Shown here in pieces: positions 22,258 through 32,424 of a stretch of 64,000 bases of DNA (its first letter is position 1; each line of letters opens with the position of its first letter). Origin of the DNA: Sipunculus nudus (Eukaryota; Annelida; Sipuncula; Golfingiida; Sipunculidae); contig CM049311.1 in assembly GCA_026874595.1 (NCBI GenBank), forward strand, positions 12,181,676 to 12,245,675. Reading direction: 5' to 3'. The notes beneath the pieces are model-generated. The model was not told the origin of the DNA, did not search any database, and saw nothing but the letters and a program-made list of their open reading frames with translations. Position numbers and translations under genes: made by a program.

Positions 22258-23004
22258 CTAACCCGGGTCCGGCTGGCTACCATTTTGATTTATAACAAAC
22301 CCCAGGACTTTTACTTCACGGCTAGCAAAGCAGCACTTGTTCGGCTTAAGTTTCAAGTTCGCCGCACGGAGACGCTTAAGGACCGCTTGGACGTGAAGTT
22401 TGTGGTTCTCGATGTCCTTGCTGTAAATGATGATATCATCAATATACACTAATACGCATTCCCCTAGTAGGTCTTTAAGTACAGTTTCTAAAACGCGTTG
22501 GAACCCGCTTGGTGCGTTCGCCAAACCGAAGGGAGTGGTTATGAACTCGAACTGGCCACGATGGCACGTGAAAGCAGTTTTCTCCGCACCGGCAGGACGT
22601 AAGGCAAGCTGATGATATCCACTCCGTAAGTCTAAGGTGGAAAAGATTGTGCTGCCGCCTAACTGATCGAGGATATCGTCTATTCTAAGCAGTGGATACC
22701 GATCCCGTTTTGTAACAGCATTCAATCGCCGATAATCTACGCAAAACCGCGTTGAGCTGTCTCGTTTACCGACGAGTGTGATCGGCGCCGCCCAAGGCGA
22801 GGAGGAGGGCCGGATGACCCCTTGAGCGAGCAGTTCGTCGACACATTTCGAAATTTCGATTCTCTTATTGAGAGGTGCCCTGTAAGCCCTTTGATAGATG
22901 GGTGGACCGGTTGTTTCAATACGTATCGGAAGGAGATCGCAAAATCCGTTAGGATCATTTGGGCCAGAAAAGACATCGGCGTATTTACAGATTACACTAT
23001 CCAT
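22258..23004 (-). pseudogene. pol: pol: reverse transcriptase
   Basis: 248 codons with all the usual Gypsy RT blocks: FCVDYRRLNAVTKRD, STLDLRSGYHQL, TAFTCHRGQFEF, PFGLANAPSGFQR and the catalytic YIDD at 22435-22446. The frame begins in overlap with the protease frame (22992-23004), offset by -1. This is either the natural pro-pol junction or another indel. Confidence 0.9.
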
Positions 23005-23455
23005 ACTGTATGTTCACAGGAGGGATACGTTTGATCTAAACCTGCTATACCGTTGCCACTGTTTGTAGACAACGGCCAATGTTGATTAAACCAAAGCATC
23101 GAATTGTGGTGAAAATCCAATTTTGCCCGACCTAAAAGTAAGTTATCGGTTCCTAAGATCATTTGGTTGGGCAAATTTTCAACAATAAAGACCTGAATAT
23201 TCCCTACCGCTTCGACAGATATTTCGGTGGACCCTATTACTGCCAATTGCTGGCCCGTAACTGATTTGAAGGTTGATGTACATTTATTGAGGATAGGTAT
23301 CCTGCCCGACATGGTACAAATTTGTTGGAAAACGTCTCGCCGCAACAGGCTACGTGAGGCCCCACTGTCAACTAAGCATGAAACAGGGATTTGATGCAGA
23401 ATTAACTGGATTTGGGGTCTCGATGTTTGCAGTGTTGCGGCTGTTAGTAGTTTAA
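22992..23455 (-). pseudogene. pro: pro: aspartic protease
   Basis: The active site DSGAS is at 23355-23369, inside CLVDSGASRSLLRR. Further on is the second conserved segment ILGTDNLLLGRAKLDF. The length of about 150 codons fits a retroelement protease, which cuts the Gag-Pol polyprotein. Confidence 0.85.
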
Positions 23456-24603
23456 ATGAGATTGGCCGTTGTGGTAAATGGGGCGGGTGGTCTGGTTAGG
23501 TTGAGGACGGTGAGTGGTATTATATGTGTCATTAGGTCTGTGTGTATTACCTCGTCGTTGTCTCTCCCGTCGCAGGAAACAGTGGGCTGCTATGTGGTTT
23601 TCCTGACCACATTCGTAACACTTAGGGCGGCCCTCCGGTGTCCAGGCATGGGGGTTGCTAATTCGGCGAGCTCCTGGGCGGCTGCGGCTGGGATAATGGC
23701 GTACGGGCTGGCTGTCTGTAATGGCTGCAACAGGAAGAGAGGTGGCCAGCTTCTCATCGATGATCTGACTGATGCGGTCCTCTGTGAGCGGTCGGGTGTT
23801 TTCAGAAACAGCTGAAATGTCCATTGGTTCAGGTACATCGAGGGCTGCTTGGCCAGGGAACATTTGTAAAATTTGACGCTCACATTTATCATTCCGCCAG
23901 AGACATGGCTTAAGCCGGTGACTCCGGTTCCTGGTAAACGACGTTAGCACTTACTTTCCGGTTAGCTAGCGACGCGATGTAATTTTCAACAACAGTGTTT
24001 TGTTGGTCGCAGTTTGTAGCGGCAAAGGGGAAGGCTTCTTCGGCAGCGGCGCGGAAGCGGCGATTGTACGAAATCAGATCTTCATGGGGTGACTGCTTCA
24101 TTTTAGCTAGTTTCAGTCTGAGTTCTCTGTCCACATCAGGGGGGAAAGAATGCGCGTCTGATCTGTACTTTGATTTCGCACCACGGGCAGTCAAAACGAT
24201 CTAGAGGCGTGTCCACATTATTTGACTGTGCATCCGTAATAAAGCGGTTTAGCACGGCTTCAATTTCATAGCGAAGTTCACCTCGCGCTGTCTTTGTTAC
24301 CACTTCCACGGTGATACGGTTATCTGTGGTGTACTGTATGGCCGAATCCATTTCCTTTAACCAGGTTTTCAGAAGTTTAGGCGAGGAACCGTCGCAGATG
24401 GAGGTTCGTTGAATTAGGTCACTTACTAATTTTGATCGCCGGCGGTCTGCTTGTTCCCGCTGTTTTGCCTCGTTATCAGCAACAAGTAGCCGTTCGAGTG
24501 ATGAAATACATCTTTCGAATTTGTCCATCTGTTCCGGGTGTATGACTACCGGGTGTGCTGAAACCACCGCCGGTGGGTCTGCGTTAACCCTTTGTTGCGA
24601 CAT
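23444..24603 (-). pseudogene. gag: gag, two frameshifts
   Basis: The start is taken at ATG 24601-24603 (MSQQRVNADPP); the frame is open further into the LTR, but this ATG lies just inside the element. A capsid-like region follows, then a +1 frame change at CCC-CCC-TGA near 24139-24146, a second frame to about 23910, another change near 23930, and a nucleocapsid with the CX2CX4HX4C knuckle CYECGQENHIAAHC. After the knuckle is a Thr/Pro/Gln-rich tail. Gag would package RNA and form the particle; this copy cannot do so without frame correction. Confidence 0.85.
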
Positions 24604-24633
24604 CTTCAGAAGTAACTGATAAAGCTCGTCAAT

Positions 24634-25502
24634 TGTAGAGATGCACACTCAAGGAACACACACACAGACAACTCCAGTTAGAGTGAAGCCGTGTTTAATT
24701 TATTCCAAGTAATGACAACTTTATAATACAAGAGTGATAAACCCAAGAGAACTGGCTTGCGCTCAGTTCGGCTCTTGGTCCAACTCTGCCGCCCTGTCGT
24801 GATTTTTCGTCTTACTAGAATCTAACAATATATATCAACCAATCAAACCTTAGACCAAGGATACATGAATAAACATCAGAACAATTATAATCAATTATCA
24901 ATCCAACAAGTAATCTAGGAGGTGCCACCCCTGCGGGCCGTGTCACTTACGTGGTTCAATTAACATCACAAGGAAGTGCCAGGCGGCCCGGCGGGGGGAA
25001 CTCACACATGTAGGAAACTGTCAACGTAATTGCGTAATCCGGATGCCAGTACCTGGCAGATTGAATGAATTGCTCATTGAGGCTTATAATTAAACATACA
25101 CAGAGTCCCGACTAAGCTTTGGCAGCTGTACATACAATTGTTCAATAACAATACAAATTTAAGCTTTTAGTAATCCATGGCTATATACATTTATACACAA
25201 TTGGTTTTACATTTTAGGGAACCGAGCGGCATTCATTGCTTCTAGGGGAATACGCAAAATTACTGCCCATATCTATTCTACTTGATATACATATAGGAGA
25301 TGCTAACCTAAATATAAATGATATCAAAATGTTCATGAATATACGAAATAATGTTATTACAATAATTACTGGATACATAGCAAAAACAATCTTCAATGAA
25401 TATTCTTATTTATGATATTGTGTATATCATTACAAATTACATACATCGAATACAATTATTAATATATGATACCTTTGAATATTCTCCTTAGGGAATATTA
25501 CA
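24634..25502 (-). repeat. 5' LTR of the env-bearing element
   Basis: Same 869 bp as at 17247-18115 with about ten substitutions. AATAAA is at 24699-24704 on the minus strand. No TGG-type tRNA primer site is evident directly inside it. Confidence 0.93.
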
Positions 25503-26690
25503 CGGTGGTGGCCTCTGCCCTCGCAGACCCTGTCTCCTGAAGAAGTTGCTGACTGCTGTAGCCTATAGGCTATTATTCTGAATATTATGCAGGATAGTGA
25601 ATGTGTTAAGTCATTTACTTTCTCATTGCCGTACAACAGGCCCCGGGACTATAAAAACAACGAATAATAATTGGGCCCTTTTTCTTCATCAAACTCCGCT
25701 AGGTATTTTTTTGTGTTATCGTGCTAACAGACACGCAGACAAACATACGCTGCCCAAAACATAACCCCGCCGCTTGGCCTGGCGAAGGTATAAAATCTCA
25801 TTAACGAAATGAGTTTTAATCCTTTAAATTGCAGTTTTGGATGTGGAATATACTGATTTTTAACTGATTATCATGTATGTAAACTTGAGGGAAAACGTAT
25901 TGGTTCTTAATGTAACACTGACGGAACCCGAAAAATTGAGATATTATATTGGGATGGTGTAAGACATGGAGACACTGTTTATTTGATCTTTATCTGTGGT
26001 AATAAAACAGACTGGCACTTGATATCAGGTCGGGGCATCTCAGTTTGGCTTTCCACGTCGACAGCTTTGGTTCAAGTTACGTTGCCTGGATATTGCTATA
26101 TAAACAGAGAGATACGATAGTTATTAGTAAAATGGAAGAGTGAATTTCAGGCAATTTCTCTGAAGACAAATACGTAAATTGACAACTGCACAAAATACAT
26201 GGTATAGAAAAGACGAAGGTATCAAATTCTTTGCGGTATAATGGACAAATGCTTCGTATGGTCATGTTTTTGTTATTTGAAACACTGAAACTTATTTATT
26301 TTACTGTACATAAGCTTTTTTCTTCACGGTGCTTAATAAATTTTATATAGCGGTGATAGGTCAACCTCATGTAAGAAGTAAAAGATATCGATTAAAAATG
26401 TAAAATGTACATCACTTTCTGGTTTGCCTTTCTCCAATGGAAAGAACAGATTTCACATACATAGGTAATTTAATGTTTAAGACAGGTCGGCCGGTTTATA
26501 ACATTTTCTACATCTTTTACAGTTTCACATACCCTTTGGCTGTGCCATGCGTTTGATATTTATCAATGAAATAAAGCTGCTTTTAAAGGTATGACCTTTT
26601 AGAAAAATAAAACATATAGGAACAGTCTTGTAAGTTTATGGCATAAAAAAACCCTGTTTTTAAGGACAAGCCAACAGAAAGATGTCTGCG
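25503..26690. other. Non-coding flank; contains a repeat tail at 25680-25797
   Basis: GCTAACAGACACGCAGACAAACATACG, in two overlapping short blocks, and the GCTTGGCCTGGCGAAGGTA end match the repeat at 15020-15292. Nothing else was recognised. Confidence 0.5.
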
Positions 26691-26945
26691 CTAAATATGA
26701 CCCACTTTCTTTATAATATATTTGATATTTTGTAAAAGGGGATCATAATGTACTGACTGATACCCGTCTCTATATATCTAAATATGATCTACTTTCTGTA
26801 AAATATATTTAAGATTAAATGAAAAGGAATTATTATTGTACTGTCTGATACCCTATATCTAAATTTGAACTACTTTCTGTATAACATATTAGAGATAAGG
26901 TGAAAAAGAATTATTAATGTACCGACTGATACCCGTCTCTATCTC
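26691..26945. repeat. Tandem repeat, unit about 81-87 bp
   Basis: CTAAATATGA/CTAAATTTGA followed by (T)CTACTTTCTGTA starts units at 26691, 26778 and 26859. Units end with GTAC.GACTGATACCCGTCTCTAT. Confidence 0.75.
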
Positions 26946-28023
26946 CATATCCCCTTCATCCAAGACACGTGTTGAAATGTACAGCATACCCGGTCCACAG
27001 GCAGTCCATGACGTTCGTCAAATGAAGCCTCTTCCTGAGAAGGGATGGCTCACAGGCGTTGATGAGTGCCTTCTCTATACATTTTTGGGTAAAACATTTA
27101 TCTTGGTGGACCTACTTCTTAAGCGGACATTTGATTCTTTCTTTGTTTTCCTTTTTTTCTTTCTTTTGTTTTTCTTCTGTTTTATTTATGAATAGTATAT
27201 AAGTTTATTCACATAATTTTATCATACCATATAGTTTATAATACCGCAAATCGCCAGCGTCCTCGAACCGGTCCTCAATTAATTAATCGGCTGATCCCGT
27301 CGGACGTGCCCCACTTGTTTGGGCACCAATAACTTTCATATAAGTTCTGCCCGTTTGTCTGGCTTGATGACATTGTCGCCATCAATATGAGACTGTCCCA
27401 CCTAAATCTGGACTTGATGCCACATTAAGTATCTGCACGTCTGTCTGGTCATCACCCATCTGACACCTGTCTCCAGCCTTCTAGGAGGGGAAGCTGATGG
27501 GTCTGCTGATGCGTATACCAATATCCTTGATACAGGATAAATATGTGAATATAATGAAATACAAACATATACATTGCAATTTGAAATACAAGTTGATATA
27601 GTTTTAAGTGAAATACAAGTGAAATAATACAAAGTGAAATCGATTAACAATATTTTTATTAATTCATTTTAAAGGGCAACCTCATACACGCGCTTTAATT
27701 ATCTGTACAGGACTAAAAGTTCAACAGTTTATAATAAAAACGCCATGGAATAAATACAAGAATATCAGCCCTCTAAAATAATACTGAACTGCGGTTCACT
27801 TGGTAAAATGATTGACTAAATATCTCTAAAAATCTCTCTATGTCTCTAAAAAGGAATGCCTTTGGCTTCTTTTTAAAAATACAATGACTCACTTGACCTG
27901 TGATGTCTGCAGGCATGCGTTCCATCGTTTAGCACCAATCAGAAAGAACATTCGATCACCATACAGGCGTTACACTTCCAGGCACAAGCAGTTTCAACTA
28001 TTCTGAGAATGAATTGATATTTC
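26946..28023. other. Non-coding; possible remnant of an LTR element near 27240-27340
   Basis: On the minus strand TGGTGCCCAAACAAGTGG near 27317-27334 looks like a primer site, but no LTR boundary can be drawn beside it. No gene was recognised. Confidence 0.3.
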
Positions 28024-28278
28024 CCGATCGGTCCCTAGTAATAGTGAGCGCTCTGCAGGCTTAATGGGGAGACTATGCCAAACGGTCCATATTCATTCAC
28101 AAATGAGTGCGCCTTTCGGGGGACCTAGAAATAGTAATGACACGCACTCAGGAACTGCAGAAGTGATACGCAGAGCCATTCACTAAGCTACCGAGCCTGG
28201 CTCACAACAGGATTATCGAGTATGACCCGCGGTCATTCTTTTTTTAAGTCAAGCTAGAAAAAGGAGGCGGTTACCACC
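28024..28278 (+). mobile_element. tRNA-derived SINE, copy 3, 5' truncated
   Basis: Lacks the tRNA-like head but shares GTGAGCGCTCTGCAGGCTTA, TGCCAAACGG, GAGTGCGCCTTTCGGGG and the end GGAGGCGGTTA with the copies at 14262 and 32036. Confidence 0.75.
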
Positions 28279-28834
28279 ACAAAAAAATCCTAAAAAAACT
28301 GTTGGTATTAAGTTGATAGATAAGATGGCGACGGATTTTTTAGACTGTTTAATTATATTTTGCGGTATTATCTCCCGCTATAAGTTCATTTTGACTGAAT
28401 ACAAAAGCTCCCCAGCGTAACCGTCGCTGCTTACAGGCTCAGTATATCTTTCCATCATGTTTTATATATGATTTGGGCCATGTGCTAATAAACATAATCC
28501 AAGTTTGTCGTTTGACTATAATAAGAGCGCGTGGCCGAAGGTAGGATATTGTGAAGGCCAGAAAACCCAAAGGAAGATACACTTATCGTGAAGCACAAAT
28601 AGATGTTGTACTGTTTTTATAACCCTCGATAATAACAGTAGGTCGTACAGGACGCTGTGTATTTTTTCTCGTCACATATTGCTTCCGGTGCTTGTTTATT
28701 TTTTTCTGTATAAAGGTTAAGAAGAAACTACTTGTATTTGTAAACAAGCGTGTATTTACGTATACTTATTATGTCTGGTGCTAATAAAAATTATAAGAGA
28801 GGAACTAGAACAGGCATACAGAATCATATAAAAC

Positions 28835-28935
28835 AAGATGTGGTGGGACAATTGTCCTCCGAGGGCCCTGCATTTCTAGTAGTGTTTGTCTAGTTTATAT
28901 GTGGGTAAAATGTTTAAATTTAGTTATAGTTATGA
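28835..28935. repeat. Dispersed repeat, member 1 of a pair
   Basis: GATGTGGT.GGACAATTGTC followed by GAGGGCCCTGCATTT and ATATGTGGGTAAAAT also occurs at 30407-30500 in the same orientation. Confidence 0.6.
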
Positions 28936-29397
28936 CCTATCACCAATCGTATCCGGCGGATATATATTTGATGTTGGACAGGTCTGAGTTCTGTAATTCG
29001 ACATGTCTGGAGCCCTCATAGGTACCAAAGATCCCTGTTCAGCCATGTTCTTGTTGAGGTATTGCTTGCGAAAGAAAATCACCGATTGTGCTGTGTCGGC
29101 CATACTCGAATTCGAGAGGTTTGTAATTCGATAGGTCCGGAGCCCTAATAGATACCAATCATCTCTGTGAATTTGAAAAATATCAAGCATGGTCTTTGAG
29201 ATATCGGGCGCAAAAGAAAGCGTCACTGACGGAAGGACTGAGAGACAGATTTACGGAAGGATGGACGGACTTAAACGGTGATCACTATAGGGGACCGCTG
29301 TTCAAGCGGGGCCTTAATAATACCGGTAATAATTACATTTTAATAACATTTATGTTACGTTTATATCGATGTGTTAAGGCCCCTTTACACAGCACGG
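28936..29397. other. Non-coding repeat-like sequence
   Basis: Two copies of TGTAATTCGA.A.GTC.GGAGCCCT.ATAG.TACCAA.GAT lie near 28995 and 29128. This is followed by CTGACGGAAGGACTGAGAGACAG and a GATCACTATAGGGG..GGGGCCTTAATAA end, a common style of bivalve repeat. Confidence 0.45.
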
Positions 29398-29935
29398 AGA
29401 TCGTTGAGTGACCATTGAGCGATCAAATTTTGGCCCTATCTCTCAACTATCTCCTAAGCCTCGTAGAAACCTCTTCTGTGTAATCGGTGTGAGCTCATGT
29501 GCGATCAAAAAATTCAATTTTCGGCAATTCCATTGTGATCTTAAGAGGTCTTTGAGCGACCTTGGCGCTCATCGAGCGCTCATTGAAACACCCTTGAGGG
29601 ACCGTTGAGAGTCTGTTGAGGGCACGTTGTGTGACCAAGAGAGATCACAGAGAGACCGGGAGAGATAACCTTCAGAATGGAAAAAAATGGCGTTCGTTGA
29701 AGGACTTCTGAGAGATCATACGGAGATCATTTATCTTTGAGGGCTCCTTGAGCGAGCCTTGAGCGTTCGTTGAGAGGCTACTTCCTATGGCGTTCGTGGA
29801 AAGATTGTTTTGGACCGAGTCAAAACTTTGAGGAGACCGTGGCGACCGTTGAGATCACTGGAAGATCTTTGAGAGACCACTGTGAGAGATCTTGGTAATC
29901 GCTTAGCTCTCATTGAAAGATCGTTGAGAGATCTG
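29398..29935. repeat. Degenerate short-unit minisatellite (TTGAGAGACC-type)
   Basis: More than twenty variants of GA(C/T)C(G/A)TTGAG(A/C)G and GATC.TTGAGAG occur over about 540 bp, often spaced about 12 bases or multiples. Many contain GATC. Reading frames here (for example minus 29785-30015) are by-products of the repeat. Confidence 0.65.
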
Positions 29936-30406
29936 GCCATTTTTTCATCGCTTTTTCTTTGATCTTTAAAGGACGCTTCCCCTGTATTAAGTTCCCTTAA
30001 TCGATAGCTGGTCATTAAATAATCGTTATGGATTTTTTAAGCAAAATGTTTGAGGTTTCTAAAAATCAAGGTTATGTAAAAAAATCACGTTTTTGGTTAA
30101 GTATAAATTGGCGTATTTTTTGGTGTATTCTAACTAACCTTTGTTTGGAAAGATTAAAGGTAAAATAAAATAGAATCAATGTTTGAAGGATAAACGGCAA
30201 ATATCATACAGAGTAATTCCGATCCGAAATTCTTAGGCACATTCCAACGTCTGACGGAAACTGTTAATTGACGCAGTTTTTTGTCTTTGACTAGGATATG
30301 CTGTATAAATATATGGCGTATTGTTCTCAAAACAGGCGGTATAACCCTTGATATGCCGACTCTTGCCCTTGGAGAGTCGGACATAATTTTAACAGGAACT
30401 AGATGT

Positions 30407-30500
30407 GGTCGGCAATAGTCATCAGAGGGCCCCGCATTTGTGGTTGTGCTGGACTATTTTACATATGGGTGAAATATTAAGTTAAAATTGGAAAATATGA
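30407..30500. repeat. Dispersed repeat, member 2 of a pair
   Basis: Same blocks as at 28835-28935, diverged. Confidence 0.6.
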
Positions 30501-32035
30501 CAAACAGAAACAGGTTTTATCCATATATATATATTTATCCTCATAATTTATACATTGACTGTGATCTATAATTTATAAATCTTCATTATGGAATTTCCAT
30601 ATTGTGACCAAAAAAAAACTGCACGCCACTTGAGTTACTTTACAGACAGATAATATTAAACGCTAAAAAAGTTCCATTTACTGTCTAGCATAAAATAAAT
30701 CCTAAACACAATTATAAACGAAATTAGAGCTGAATAAAGCACAAGATCTATCATTCTGACTATGTTGCTAAGGAAACTTATGTTTTCTGTAATTATTAAC
30801 GGCAAAATTGAATAATTACTTAGTTTATTTATGGATATTCAGGATTTTACGAGGGAAATTTCATCAAAAGGTTTTACAGAAATTCTCCTTAATTTGCAAG
30901 CCTAGAAAACGGTCGCACAATTAAGCCCTGACAAAGCCAAGTATTTCACCATCAAGTTAGTAATTATTTCTTATCCCAATGCCTGATATTCATCTAACAT
31001 TACATCGATCAATCTGCAAAATGACAATGTATTGACATAACGCAAAACATTCAAAATATTCAGATTTTAATCAATATGTAAGTCTCTACTGTTCCGTCGA
31101 CTTCTTAATTTTTCTGGCATAAATGTGTAGTGCGGTAGCTGCTTAACATATTACCAAAATGTAATCGTGATATTTTTGCCTTTCTTCATTTGATTGTATA
31201 CAACAATGAATAGGATACAGAGGTCCTGGAATTAAATATTTGTGCCACGTTTATTCCACTCCACCATTTTTATTATTGATGTGTCTTGAACGAAATAAAT
31301 ATTAGTTTTTACACTTTTTTCTATGATATTTTAATCCTTGGAGTACATGGAATACATTAGTATTACACGCTGAAAAGTCAACAACTATTGAACATGTAGG
31401 TTTCAACATGGATTACCTAGTTCCTTATTCTTGATATCATACAAATAGATTTTTTTTTCTGGTGCATTCCCAAGCAGCGACAGAGTGCTGTCTGGATAAC
31501 ATGCACATGTCATCGACCGCCAATTGTCTGTCGTTTCCGTTATATGCAGGACATAAGAAGAACAAACGGCTACCTATACACATAAGCTGCCGGGCGATTA
31601 AAGAGTAAATCCCTAAAAAAGCTTGAAACGGCATGCAATATAAAAATAATGGTCTTGAAGGGGTTATTTACTTTTCATTAACATTTGTCACAATTATAAT
31701 ACCTGGACACGTCTCATGTTTATAAGCTGATGTTTTCCTGGCGTTTCTTCCCTTTATCTCTTTATGTATTGAATGAGATGTTTAACGGCTAATCAGTTCT
31801 TTACTGAATATCATCCGGTATAGCTAAAGATATTTGCAAAGTTTAATGCCGGTCTCCCATATACCAACTGAAAATATGATAAACCTTCATGTGACAAGCT
31901 TGGGGTTTTAAGGGCATTACTTAGGCATAAGCCTGAGGAAATATGTAAGAACAAAATATCTTATCAAATTCTAAATTCCCATTACGTAAACAATATCATC
32001 AACTATAATATTCACCACAATGGTGACAATAACCA
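30501..32035. other. Non-coding, nothing recognised
   Basis: AT-rich. Only short frames without domain signatures. Confidence 0.4.
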
Positions 32036-32424
32036 GCTGTTTTGGCCCAGGGGCAGAGCACACGACTCATAGCCAGGAGATCGTGAGTTCGAATCTCAGC
32101 CGAGGCGGTCAGAATTTTTACGTTCGGTCCCCACCCAGAGTCAGCGCTACTGCAGGCTTAATGGGAAGGCCGTGCCAAACGGCCGTGTTTCGTTGACAAT
32201 TGAGTGCGCCTTTCGGGGGTTCCTCGGTGGTATGCCGTAGCAATGGGGACAATTAGGTACCCAGGGCCAGCAGGTGTCTTATTTACCAGGCCTAGCTGAC
32301 ACCAGGATATAAAATAAGTGGAAGCGTGTGATACTGTCCTGCCACATAGTCCGAATCCGGAATGGAATTCTGCAGATGTAACATATACATAGTTTAGTTA
32401 GCATTATAACAATGGAGGCGGTAA
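32036..32424 (+). mobile_element. tRNA-derived SINE, copy 2, full length
   Basis: A box TTGGCCCAGGGGCAGAGC and B box GAGTTCGAATCTCAGC give a clear tRNA-like head. The body has CGCCTTTCGGGGG, GGGGACAATTAGGTACCCA, GACACCAGGATATAAAA, GGAAGCGTGTGATACTGTC and the end GGAGGCGGTAAC. The B box is closer to consensus than in copy 1. Confidence 0.85.

Larger units (their letters stand above)
17247..25502 (-). mobile_element. Errantivirus-like Ty3/Gypsy element with env, complete but inactivated
   Basis: The 8256-bp element has two 869-bp LTRs in direct orientation. Between them, on the minus strand, are gag, protease, RT, RNase H, integrase and env, the retrovirus order. LTRs run TGTA...TACA and differ at about ten sites by eye (about 1.2 percent), so insertion is recent. 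Coding regions carry at least five frame changes and a deletion in integrase. The flanks (CCGT left, CGGT right) do not give a perfect target duplication. The env is of the baculovirus F / Gypsy-env class, hence the errantivirus-like label. Confidence 0.93.

Noticed and set aside
18189-24204. Plus-strand frames inside the env-bearing element
   Set aside because: They are antisense shadows of gag, pol and env on the minus strand.
27240-27345. Second LTR element with primer site TGGTGCCCAAACAAG
   Set aside because: No LTR edge, polypurine tract or coding remnant could be tied to it.
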